The notes below the pieces were generated by a model. It was given only the letters and a program-made list of their open reading frames with translations. It was not told the origin of the DNA and made no database searches. A stretch of 47,989 nt of DNA from Jiangella rhizosphaerae (GTDB lineage: Bacteria > Actinomycetota > Actinomycetes > Jiangellales > Jiangellaceae), in assembly GCF_003579925.1 (NCBI RefSeq), contig NZ_QUAL01000036.1:2530-50518 (forward strand). The letters run 5' to 3'. Position numbers and translations under genes: made by a program. Every line of letters starts with the position of its first letter. The first letter of the stretch is position 1. Positions 19,109-26,604 of this stretch are shown piece by piece.

Positions 19109-19144
19109 GCTAACTATTGCAAGCATTTGCAAACGTCGGTTAGC
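19109..19144. promoter_or_regulatory. Candidate operator of the XRE regulator
   Basis: GCTAAC (19109-19114) and GTTAGC (19139-19144) form an inverted repeat. Inside it two TTGCAA hexamers, each palindromic, stand at 19117-19122 and 19127-19132 with GCAT between. The block lies 13-49 bases before the regulator's ATG and overlaps its likely promoter. The whole is far more AT-rich than its surroundings. Confidence 0.55.
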
Positions 19145-19200
19145 GTCACCGGCACTTCGCGTCGCCGAGGACCGCTTGACCCGCTGCGACCAAGCACGGT

Positions 19201-19602
19201 CAGCTATCAGGGGACGGGGGCAGAGCGGGAACGCCTTGACGTTCTGTACCCGCTTCGCTCTGTTTTGTCGGGCTGTGGAGAGCGATGATCATCAACGATC
19301 ACCTACATCACGAGGATTACCTGAGCATCACCATGACTGTAGGGGTGTTGACGCTGGGGTAATCCTCGTGATGGCTCCGGAATCACGGTGAAATCTCACC
19401 ACGTGGACACCCAGCGACACCAAACTCACACCGAAACGGGCCCAGAGGCCTGGCGCCGTCGCCACATTGCCCCCGTCCCCCTGATAGCTGCCCGTTCTGA
19501 GCCGCGGGCGCGCGGGTCAAGCGGTCATCGCCGGCGCGAAGCGCCCAACAGTCCGCTTGAGGCGCGCGCCCGCGGCCAAGACAATCGGGCAGCAGGGGAC
19601 GG
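19201..19602 (+). repeat. Composite palindromic repeat, copy 2 (A-B)
   Basis: Module A spans 19201-19490 between inverted repeats (CAGCTATCAGGGG... at 19201-19222 and its complement at 19468-19490; the left arm lacks one G). The inner hairpin has perfect 16-base arms CATCACGAGGATTACC (19306-19321) and GGTAATCCTCGTGATG (19358-19373) with a 36-base loop. Module B follows with stem arms 19501-19524 and 19553-19576, whose upper stem is CGG/CCG where copy 3 has TCC/GGA. The copy ends in AGCAGGGGACGG. There is no left B module. No gene is present in 19096-19629 apart from the XRE operator. Confidence 0.9.
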
Positions 19603-19629
19603 CCAACGCCCAGCGAACCAAGCGAACCC

Positions 19630-20976
19630 TCAGTGCGACGACGGAACGACCGGCAGACCGTCCTCCAGCTCGGCGAGCGTGAGCAGCACGAGCGACGACG
19701 TCCAGGCGAGGGGGGCGACGGAGGCCGGGGTGGCTTCGGCGTCGACCTTCTCGGGGAGCGAGCCGAGTGGCGTGCGGTAGCTGTCGAGGAACGTGAGCAG
19801 GCGGTCGGCGTCCTCGCGGTCGCCGTTGCCGGCCAGCGCGAGCGCCAGCAGGGCGGTCTCCGGCGTCCACGCGACGTCGACGTCCTTGCGCCACGCCTCG
19901 CCCGGGCGGTGGCCGCCGTTGGGCACCCGCAGCGCCAGCTCCGTCGCCCGCACGGCCTCGCTGACCTCGGGCGTCGACGGCGCGAACGGCGGGGCGAGGA
20001 ACGTGACGGCGGCGTCGGCGCCACCGTCGGGCAGGGTGCGCGGGTAGCCGTGCGCGCCGAACTCGCGCTCGATGGCGTCGTCGAGGCGGCGGGCGGCGTT
20101 GCTCCAGACGAACGGGTCCTCGACCCCGATGAGCGGGGCCAGCGCGAGCGCCGACCGCAGGCCGAGCGACAGCGGCGCCGCCACCCCGAGCGTCAGCTCC
20201 GTCTCCTCCTTCTCCCAGTAGTCCGACGACGGTTCCGGCAGGCCGTCGTCGCCCAGGGAGCGGACGATCGCATTGGCGGACGCGATGACGGCCGGGCGCA
20301 GCTCCTCCAGCACCGAGGACGCGGCCTCGCGCTCGGCTGTCTGCGAGACCAGCCAGACCGCCCACAGCACCCAGCCCGTGCTGTCGAGCTGCTTGGGACG
20401 ATCGTCGGGCGGGCCGGACCCGTCGGCCAGGTAGCGCGCCTCCCACTCGCCGTCGGCGGGGGCCACCCGGGCGAGGAAGCCGAGCACGTCGGCGGCCTCG
20501 TCGTCGTGCCCGGTGACGGCGTACGCGGCGGCCGCGAACGAGGCGTCGCGGGGCCAGACGTGCCGCCAGGCGGTGACCGGGGCGGCCATCAGGGCGCCGG
20601 TCGGCGACGTCAGCGCGCGCAGGTCGAGCAGCGCCCGCTCGGCCATCGCGTGGTACCGGGTGCCGTGGCCGGGAATGACGCCGCCGGCCAGCCAGCGGCA
20701 ATCGTCGTCGATGCGGGCCGTGACGGCGGGGTCGGCACGGTCCTCGGAGCTGAGCACGCTGGTGCCGGGCACGAACGCGGCCTCGGAGCCGGCCGGCACG
20801 GTGGCCACGGCGCCGCCGGGCTCGACCATGACGCCGTCGGCCCGGAGAGGGAGGACGGTCCCGCGCGACGGGGCCATGCTGAGTGCGGCGATGACGAGGA
20901 TCACCGCCGGGAGCCCGATGCGCCACCCGAGGCGGCGGGACGATCGCACGAGACCAGCGTACGTGGTCCATACCAT
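19630..20976 (-). CDS. Membrane-anchored GH15-like (alpha/alpha)6 glycosidase
   Basis: 448 residues from the ATG at 20974-20976. One N-terminal membrane segment (about 14-33, RLGWRIGLPAVILVIAALSM) follows a basic start, so the enzyme part should lie outside. The catalytic region has glucoamylase-like motifs: AWRHVWPRDASFAAAAYAV, LDSTGWVLWAVWL and the repeated helical pattern with WRKDVDVAWTPETALLALAL near the C-terminus. GH15 enzymes act on alpha-glucans or trehalose; the substrate here is not determinable and the catalytic Glu pair was not assigned. A longer open frame extends to 21243 but would run over the divergent permease start. The gene ends 28 bases from repeat copy 2. Confidence 0.8.
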   Translation of the reverse strand: MVWTTYAGLVRSSRRLGWRIGLPAVILVIAALSMAPSRGTVLPLRADGVMVEPGGAVATVPAGSEAAFVPGTSVLSSEDRADPAVTARIDDDCRWLAGGVIPGHGTRYHAMAERALLDLRALTSPTGALMAAPVTAWRHVWPRDASFAAAAYAVTGHDDEAADVLGFLARVAPADGEWEARYLADGSGPPDDRPKQLDSTGWVLWAVWLVSQTAEREAASSVLEELRPAVIASANAIVRSLGDDGLPEPSSDYWEKEETELTLGVAAPLSLGLRSALALAPLIGVEDPFVWSNAARRLDDAIEREFGAHGYPRTLPDGGADAAVTFLAPPFAPSTPEVSEAVRATELALRVPNGGHRPGEAWRKDVDVAWTPETALLALALAGNGDREDADRLLTFLDSYRTPLGSLPEKVDAEATPASVAPLAWTSSLVLLTLAELEDGLPVVPSSH

Positions 20977-21067
20977 TCCAGCGTTCCCCGCCAGGTCACG
21001 GTTCGGTCGCCGTTCGTTCGCCCGCCGTTGCCGTCCCGTCGCGTCGTCCGGGAGGGAGGATGGGCGG

Positions 21068-22327
21068 GTGACCGCACCGGACTCGCGCCTCTCTCGCCGC
21101 CTGGGCACCGGCGACGCCGTCGCCGTCGGCCTCGGCGCGATGATCGGCACCGGCGTCTTCGTCGCCTGGCAGCCGGCGGCGTCGGCGGCGGGCGCCTGGC
21201 TGCTCGCCGGGCTGGCGATCGCCGCGTTCGTCGCCTTCTGCAACGCGACGTCGACCGCCCAGCTGGCCGCCGTCCACCCGCAGGCCGGCGGCGCTTACCA
21301 CTTCGGCCGGCTGCGGCTGGGCGAGGCGTGGGGCGCGCTCGCGGGGCACGCGTTCGTGCTGGGCAAGTCGGCGTCGTGCGCGACGGCGGCGCTCGCGGTG
21401 GGCGCGTACCTGTGGCCGGAACGGGCCGTGCCGGTGGCGCTGGCGGCGGTCATGGTGGTGACGGCGGTCAACCTCGCCGGGGTGACGAAGACGGCGCGGG
21501 TCGGGGCGGTGCTGGTGGCCGTCGTCGCCGCGGTGCTAATGGTGGTCGTGGTGACGGGGCTGAGCGGCGCGGGCGTCGCCGCGGACTGGTCGTCCGGGCC
21601 GTCGTCGGCCGGGCCGCTGGGTGTGCTCGGCTCGGCCGCCGTCCTGTTCTACGCGTTCGCCGGGTACGCGCGGATCACGACGCTGGGCGAGGAGGTCCGC
21701 GACCCGGCGGCGATCCCGCGGGCGGTCGTGGTATCGCTGACGGCGACGCTGCTGCTCTACGCCGTGGTCGGGCTGGCGGTACTGCTGGTGCTCGGCGCGC
21801 CCGGCACCGCGGCGTCGTCGCAGCCGCTGCGCGACGTGGCCGCGGCGGCGGGCGCCGGGTGGCTGGAACCGGTCGTGGCCGCGGGAGCTGCGGTGGCGGC
21901 GCTGGGTGCGCTGCTCTCCCTGCAGGCGGGGGTGGGACGGACGGCGTTCGCGATGGCCTCGTCCGGCGACCTGCCTCGCGCACTGGCGGCCGTGCATCCG
22001 CGGCGCCGCGTCCCGCACCGTGCCGAGCTGGCCTCCGCGGTGGTGACGGTGCTGTTCGTGCTGATCGGCGACCTCGCGACGACGCTCGCGGCGAGCGCGT
22101 TCGCGGTGCTCGTATACTACGCCGTCGCGAACGCCTCGGCGTGGCGGCTGGGACCGGAGGAACGGCGCTGGCCGCGCTGGCTGTCGGCGGCCGGGCTGGT
22201 CGCGTGCGTGCTGCTCGCGGTGTCGCTGCCGTGGGAGACCGTCCTCCTCGGCGCCGCCGTTCTCGCCGCGGTGATGCTGCTACGAGCGGCCGCGCTGAAG
22301 CGTGGGGCGCGATCAGCGCAGGGCTGA
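21068..22327 (+). CDS. APC-family amino acid permease
   Basis: 419 residues, with about 11-12 hydrophobic segments. The first carries the APC signature GDAVAVGLGAMIGTGVFVAW (the G-x-G in helix 1 binds the amino acid carboxylate), and FYAFAGYARITTLGEEVRDP matches the conserved helix 6 with its following acidic stretch. Start is a GTG with GGGAGGA about 7 bases upstream. Its 3' end overlaps the convergent asparaginase gene by 15 bases, so the two may be functionally linked in amino acid use, but they are on opposite strands. Substrate unknown. Confidence 0.9.
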   Translation: MTAPDSRLSRRLGTGDAVAVGLGAMIGTGVFVAWQPAASAAGAWLLAGLAIAAFVAFCNATSTAQLAAVHPQAGGAYHFGRLRLGEAWGALAGHAFVLGKSASCATAALAVGAYLWPERAVPVALAAVMVVTAVNLAGVTKTARVGAVLVAVVAAVLMVVVVTGLSGAGVAADWSSGPSSAGPLGVLGSAAVLFYAFAGYARITTLGEEVRDPAAIPRAVVVSLTATLLLYAVVGLAVLLVLGAPGTAASSQPLRDVAAAAGAGWLEPVVAAGAAVAALGALLSLQAGVGRTAFAMASSGDLPRALAAVHPRRRVPHRAELASAVVTVLFVLIGDLATTLAASAFAVLVYYAVANASAWRLGPEERRWPRWLSAAGLVACVLLAVSLPWETVLLGAAVLAAVMLLRAAALKRGARSAQG

Positions 22328-23266
22328 CCGGATCTCGCCGACGCGGACGCCGCCGCCGAGGACGGGTGCCGCGGCGAGCTCGTCGAGCACCGGCGCGTCC
22401 ACGCCCAGCCGCTTCAGCGCGGCGACCAGGACGACCATCCGCGCGCGCTGACCTCCGTCGTCGATCTTGACGGCGACGGCGCGGCCGTCGTCGAGCGCGG
22501 CGGCGATGACGGCTTCGGCGCCGGCCTTGGCGAACAGGCCGGGGACGCCGCGGATCAGCTGCGCCTCGTCGCGGGTGGTGCCGCTGGTGTACTCGGGGTG
22601 CTTCTGGATCGCCTCGGCCACCCGCCGCTCCGGCGTCCCCGACGGCGCCAGCGCGAGCGAGCGGAACAGTCGCGCCAGCCCGACGAGGGGCATCGCGAAC
22701 AGCGGCGCGCCGCAGCCGTCGACGCCGGTGTGGGCCACGGGCGCGCCGGCCAGCTCACCGACGGTGTCGCGGATCGCCGTCTGCAGCGGGTGCGCGGGGT
22801 CCAGGTAGCCCTCCGTCGGCCAGGAGTTCACGACGCAGGTGAGCAGCATGGCGGCGTGCTTGCCGGAGCAGTCGGCGGTGAGCGACGACGGCTCGCCGCC
22901 CTTGCGCACGTAGTCGGCCATCGTGTCGGCGTCGATCGGGTAGCCCGGCGTGTTCCGCAGCGCCGACTCGTCCAGGCCCGCCAGCTCGAGAATGCGCCGG
23001 ACGCCCTCGAGGTGGATCGGCTCGCCGGAGTGGCTGGCGGCCGCGAGCGCGAGCAGCTCGCCGTCCAGCGGCAGACCGAGCCGGAGCATCGCGGCCGCCT
23101 GGGCCGGCTTGTTCGACGAGCGCGGGTACATGGGAGCCTCGGCGGCCCCGGCGGCGAAGGCCACCGACCCGTCGGCGGCCAGCGCGGCCACCGAGCCTCG
23201 GTGCCGGGACTCCACCAGCCCCGATCGGACCACCTCAGCCACCAGGACGGCGTCGCCCGCGTGCAT
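22313..23266 (-). CDS. Asparaginase, Rhizobium etli AnsA type (Asparaginase_II)
   Basis: 317 residues of the PF06089 family, unrelated to the E. coli enzymes and related to serine beta-lactamase-like hydrolases. Key segments: MYPRSSNKPAQ with Ser50-x-x-Lys53, SHSGE with Ser80, DCSGKHAAML, the VDGCGAPLFAMPL region with the conserved Cys pair partner, and TSGTTRDEAQLI. It hydrolyses L-asparagine to aspartate and ammonia. ATG start with AGGAG in the upstream ACACGAGGAGCGAC stretch. The stop region overlaps the permease gene. Confidence 0.9.
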   Translation of the reverse strand: MHAGDAVLVAEVVRSGLVESRHRGSVAALAADGSVAFAAGAAEAPMYPRSSNKPAQAAAMLRLGLPLDGELLALAAASHSGEPIHLEGVRRILELAGLDESALRNTPGYPIDADTMADYVRKGGEPSSLTADCSGKHAAMLLTCVVNSWPTEGYLDPAHPLQTAIRDTVGELAGAPVAHTGVDGCGAPLFAMPLVGLARLFRSLALAPSGTPERRVAEAIQKHPEYTSGTTRDEAQLIRGVPGLFAKAGAEAVIAAALDDGRAVAVKIDDGGQRARMVVLVAALKRLGVDAPVLDELAAAPVLGGGVRVGEIRSALR

Positions 23267-23334
23267 GTCGCTCCTCGTGTTCTCGCCGCGTTTCGGTGCG
23301 ACGATCCTGTCACGAGCAGCCAGCCGCCCCGCCC

Positions 23335-23548
23335 TCAGCTGGTGAAGCCCCCGTCCACCAGCACCGACGTCCCGGTGATGTAGCGGCCGTCGTCACCGGC
23401 GAGGTGCGCGACGGCGCGGTCTTGCTCATCGCGTACAGCCGGTGCGGTCGAACTCGTCGGCGCCGAGCTCGTCGATCGGCCCGGCGGAGTACAGGGCGGC
23501 GTTGTTGACCAGGGCCACCCGGCCGGTCGGGGGAAGCGATGTGTTCAT
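23335..23548 (-). pseudogene. Remnant of a short-chain dehydrogenase (SDR) gene
   Basis: Pieces of one SDR lie in order but in different frames. After an ATG (23546-23548) comes [19 protein letters not shown], the SDR NNA strand and helix, then a stop. Next is YAMSK, the catalytic YxxxK, in another frame. Last comes [20 protein letters not shown] followed by FTS and a stop, the typical C-terminal end. The Rossmann start (TGxxxGxG) and most of the middle are gone. The interval 23267-23623 holds no other gene. Confidence 0.8.
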
Positions 23549-23623
23549 GCCGTCGATCCTCCGGTTCGGCGCGGAGGGCTGCTGGCGGCGAACGGCCGCC
23601 GCGTTCGTGCGACGATGCGGGGC

Positions 23624-24055
23624 ATGCGAGCGGTCGTGCAGCGGGTGACGTCGGCGTCGGTCTCCGTCGATGGGAAGGCCGTCGGCCGGATCGAGCCGGA
23701 CGGGCAGGGCCTGCTGGTCCTGGTCGGGGTGACGCACGACGACGGCGCCGACGGCGCGGCCAAGCTGGCCCGCAAGGTGTGGGGGCTGCGGATCCTGGAC
23801 GACGAACGGTCGGCGTCCGACGTGGGCGCGCCGATCCTCGTCGTGAGCCAGTTCACGCTCTACGCCGACACCGCGAAGGGCCGCCGCCCGTCATGGGGCG
23901 CCGCCGCGCCGGGGCCGGTGTCCGAGCCGCTCGTCGCCGCGTTCGTCGCGGCGCTGCGCGGGCTCGGCGCGCACGTCGAGACCGGCGTCTTCGGCGCCGA
24001 CATGAAGGTCAGCCTGGTCAACGACGGCCCGGTGACCCTGATCCTCGACGCCTGA
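23624..24055 (+). CDS. dtd: D-aminoacyl-tRNA deacylase
   Basis: 143 residues, the full family length. Dtd removes D-amino acids (and glycine mischarged on tRNA-Ala) from tRNA. Motifs: [17 protein letters not shown] at the start, SQFTLYAD for the substrate pocket and NDGPVT (the Gly-cisPro loop) near the C-terminus. The ATG at 23624 gives the family N-terminus; an ATG three codons earlier is the alternative. It stands alone on this strand between the SDR remnant and an epimerase gene 25 bases downstream, which may be co-transcribed. Confidence 0.95.
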   Translation: MRAVVQRVTSASVSVDGKAVGRIEPDGQGLLVLVGVTHDDGADGAAKLARKVWGLRILDDERSASDVGAPILVVSQFTLYADTAKGRRPSWGAAAPGPVSEPLVAAFVAALRGLGAHVETGVFGADMKVSLVNDGPVTLILDA

Positions 24056-24080
24056 GCGCGTCGCCGACGGAGGGAGCTCC

Positions 24081-24926
24081 ATGATCATCGTGACCGGTGG
24101 CAGCGGCCAGGCCGGCCGGGCCTGCGTCGCCGACCTGACGGCGCACGGCTACGACGTCGTCTCGGTGGACCTCGCGCCGCCCGCCGACCCGTCGGTCCGG
24201 CACAGCCGCGTCGACCTCACCGACTACGGGCAGACGGTGGCGGCGTTCGCCGGCATCGACGACCGCGTCGACGGTGTCACCGGCATCGTGCACCTGGCCG
24301 CGATCCGGGCGCCGGGGCTCGCGCCGAACCCCGTCACGTTCTCCGTCAACACGCTGAGCACCTACAACGTGTTCGAGGCGGCCCGGCAGCTGAACATCAA
24401 GAACCTCGTGTGGGCGTCCAGCGAGACGGTGCTCGGCCTGCCGTTCGACACCCCGCCGCCCTACGTGCCCGTCGACGAGGAGTACCCGGGCCGGCCCGAG
24501 ACGGCGTACTCGCTGTCCAAGCTCGTGGGCGAGACGATGGCGGAGCAGTTCTGCCGGTGGGACCCCGAGCGGAAGATCATCGGGCTGCGGCTGTCGAACG
24601 TCATGGACCCCGAGGACTACGCGCGGTTCGCCGCGTTCCAGGACGACCCGCTGGCACGCAAGTGGAACCTGTGGGGCTACATCGACGCCCGCGACGCCGC
24701 CCAGGCGATCCGGCTGGCGCTGGAGGCGCCGCTGACCGGCGCCGACGTGTTCGTCATCGCCAACGCCGACACCGTCATGGAGCGGCCGAACGGCGAGCTG
24801 CTGGACGAGGTCTTCCCCGGCGTGGAGCGGCGCCGCGACGTCGGCGTGCACGACACACTGCTGGCCATCGACAAGGCCCGCCGCGTGCTGGGCTACGAAC
24901 CCCGCTACAGCTGGCGCACCGCCTGA
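24081..24926 (+). CDS. NAD-dependent epimerase/dehydratase (extended SDR)
   Basis: 281 residues. The Rossmann motif GGSGQAG stands at 6-12 right after IIVT, and the catalytic Tyr143-x-x-x-Lys147 occurs in AYSLSKLVGE. LAAIRAPG and WASSETVLGL match strands 4 and 5 of extended SDRs. Ligand unknown; a nucleotide-sugar or sugar-acid (uronate) dehydrogenase type is possible. GGAGGGAGCTCC lies directly upstream of the ATG, and dtd ends 25 bases before. The C-terminal LGYEPRYSW is usual for the family. Confidence 0.9.
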   Translation: MIIVTGGSGQAGRACVADLTAHGYDVVSVDLAPPADPSVRHSRVDLTDYGQTVAAFAGIDDRVDGVTGIVHLAAIRAPGLAPNPVTFSVNTLSTYNVFEAARQLNIKNLVWASSETVLGLPFDTPPPYVPVDEEYPGRPETAYSLSKLVGETMAEQFCRWDPERKIIGLRLSNVMDPEDYARFAAFQDDPLARKWNLWGYIDARDAAQAIRLALEAPLTGADVFVIANADTVMERPNGELLDEVFPGVERRRDVGVHDTLLAIDKARRVLGYEPRYSWRTA

Positions 24927-24930
24927 GCGG

Positions 24931-25902
24931 CTAGCGCAGCTGGGCCCGCACGTGCAGGCCGGCCTCGGGGTCGACGACGACCTCCTGCGCGGCGGCCACC
25001 CCGCCGGCCAGGAGCTGTGCGTCGACCGGGGTGTTCCGCTTGACCACGGCGAGGGCGATGGGGCCCAGCTCGTGGTGGCGGGCGGCCGATCCGACGGTGC
25101 CGACGGCACGGCCGTCGAGCTCGACGGGGGCGCCGTGCTCGGGCAGCGTGTCGACGGAGCCGTCGAGGTGCAGCAGCACGAGCCGGCGCGGCGGCCGGCC
25201 CAGCGTGTGCACCCGGGCGACGGTCTCCTGGCCGCGGTAGCAGCCCTTGTCGAGGTGGACGGCGGTGCCGATCCAGCCGACCTCGTGCGGGATGGTGCGG
25301 TCGTCGGTGTCGAGGCCCTGGCGCGGCTCGCGCGCCTCGATGCGCAACGCCTCGTACGCCCACACGCCGGCCGGGGCGGTGACGTACGCGGCGAGCTCGG
25401 CGCGCGGGACGAACACGTCGCGGCCGCGCTCGGTGACCCGGCTCAGGTGCCGCGCCGGCTGCGTCACCGGCTCCCACACGACGGCGTACTCGTCGGTGAC
25501 GTCGGTGATCTCGACCTGGGACCAGAACGTCATCTTCTCGAGGTAGTCGCGCAGCGGCTCGGCGGAGGACCGCTCGACGTGGAACCAGAACGCCTCGCCG
25601 TCGTCGACGCCGTACAGCGCGTGCTCGACCCGGCCGTTCGCGTCGAGGACCAGCGCGGACGTGGCCCGGTGCGGCTCGAGCCGCTCGACGTGCTGGGTGA
25701 TCAGCTGGTGCAGCCAGGTGAGGCGGTCGGGGCCGCCGACCCGCAGGACGCCCCGGTGGGAGAGGTCGACCGCGCCCTCGCCGGCGACGAGACGGCGCTG
25801 CTCGCGGAACGGGTCGCCGTAGTGCGCGGCGACGCCCTCGTCGGGCTCGGTGGCCGCGACGGCTCCGGGGGTGTCCAGCAGCGGGCTGCGGTAAACGTCC
25901 AT
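24931..25902 (-). CDS. ygfZ: Folate-dependent iron-sulfur/tRNA-modifying protein YgfZ
   Basis: 323 residues with the GCV_T-like fold. The signature KGCYRGQETVARVHT is the YgfZ hallmark containing the functionally important Cys; the folate-binding region LSHRGVLRVGGPDRLTWLHQL lies near the N-terminus. YgfZ uses tetrahydrofolate in the upkeep of certain iron-sulfur enzymes. The ATG at 25900-25902 is preferred over one at 25935, which would run back nearly to the nitrobindin stop. The nitrobindin gene ends 29 bases upstream on the same strand, so both are probably one transcript. Confidence 0.93.
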   Translation of the reverse strand: MDVYRSPLLDTPGAVAATEPDEGVAAHYGDPFREQRRLVAGEGAVDLSHRGVLRVGGPDRLTWLHQLITQHVERLEPHRATSALVLDANGRVEHALYGVDDGEAFWFHVERSSAEPLRDYLEKMTFWSQVEITDVTDEYAVVWEPVTQPARHLSRVTERGRDVFVPRAELAAYVTAPAGVWAYEALRIEAREPRQGLDTDDRTIPHEVGWIGTAVHLDKGCYRGQETVARVHTLGRPPRRLVLLHLDGSVDTLPEHGAPVELDGRAVGTVGSAARHHELGPIALAVVKRNTPVDAQLLAGGVAAAQEVVVDPEAGLHVRAQLR

Positions 25903-25931
25903 GTCTCTATCGAACACCCGGCGAAGCCGGA

Positions 25932-26450
25932 TCAATCCCTGGCTTCCGTTGCTCCGGTCACCCGCTTCAGCTCCGCCGACAGGTGCGGCTGCAGCTCGTG
26001 CCCCATGGCCGACATCTCGTAGACGTACATGAGCGCGCCGTTGACCAGCCCGTAGAGCCGGTGGCCGGTGCGGTAGTCCTTCGCCGTCTCGGTCTTCAGC
26101 ACGCCGCGGGTGGCCAGCTCGACCCGGGCCGGCTCGGTCTGCCCGAGGTAGATCTCGACGAACCCGGTCGGGTGCGTGAGCAGCACCTCGATCTCGCCGT
26201 TGTCCTGCGGCCGCCAGTAGCCGGTCTCGCGCGCCGCCGGCCGCACCAGGTTGCCGTCGTCGTCGAGGATCCAGCTGCGGCTGCGGTAGGAGAGGAACGG
26301 TTTGTCCGGCACGTAGGTGAACTCGACCTCCTGGCCGAACCGGAACGCCTCGATGGTGGGGTAGTCGCCGAGGCCGGCGCCCTCCCAGCGGCCGAGCAGC
26401 CAGGCGATCGGCAGGCAGGCCGGGTGGAGGTCGTCGGGGATCTCGATCAA
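25932..26450 (-). CDS. Nitrobindin-type heme protein (Rv2717c/THAP4-like)
   Basis: 172 residues forming a ten-strand lipocalin-like barrel. Family marks are the N-terminal LGRWEGAGLGDYPTI (GxWxGxG) and the C-terminal MSAMGHELQPHLSAELKRV, whose His is the likely heme ligand. Relatives bind ferric heme and isomerise peroxynitrite. The start is a TTG (26448-26450) that overlaps the stop of a tiny upstream gene as TTGA, so it is probably made by translational coupling. ygfZ follows after 29 bases. Confidence 0.9.
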   Translation of the reverse strand: MIEIPDDLHPACLPIAWLLGRWEGAGLGDYPTIEAFRFGQEVEFTYVPDKPFLSYRSRSWILDDDGNLVRPAARETGYWRPQDNGEIEVLLTHPTGFVEIYLGQTEPARVELATRGVLKTETAKDYRTGHRLYGLVNGALMYVYEMSAMGHELQPHLSAELKRVTGATEARD

Positions 26451-26548
26451 GCCTGACCCTTGAACAGCTTGTAGACCACCAGCAGGCCCATCAGGCCGGC
26501 GGCGACCGTGACCAGGACGAGGATGCTGGTGAAGACGAGTTCGAGCAC
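26447..26548 (-). CDS. 33-residue single-helix membrane protein
   Basis: The frame starts at a GTG (26546-26548) and encodes MLELVFTSILVLVTVAAGLM, then GLLVVYKLFKGQA, one strong transmembrane helix with a short basic tail. The TGA overlaps the TTG start of nitrobindin. A TAGACT box (complement of 26556-26561) lies 7 bases before the GTG, so the message may be leaderless, with this ORF as the first cistron. It is either a real small membrane protein or a translated leader for nitrobindin. Confidence 0.65.
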   Translation of the reverse strand: MLELVFTSILVLVTVAAGLMGLLVVYKLFKGQA

Positions 26549-26604
26549 GGTGCGGAGTCTATCCGGTCGCCGCGGCCGGCCCACAGCCACGTCATACTTG
26601 AGTC

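Noticed and set aside
19633-22470. A 945-codon open frame on the plus strand
   Set aside because: It runs antisense to the GH15-like gene and through the permease gene in another frame; composition is Arg/Gly/Ala-rich without any domain, typical of a high-GC shadow frame.
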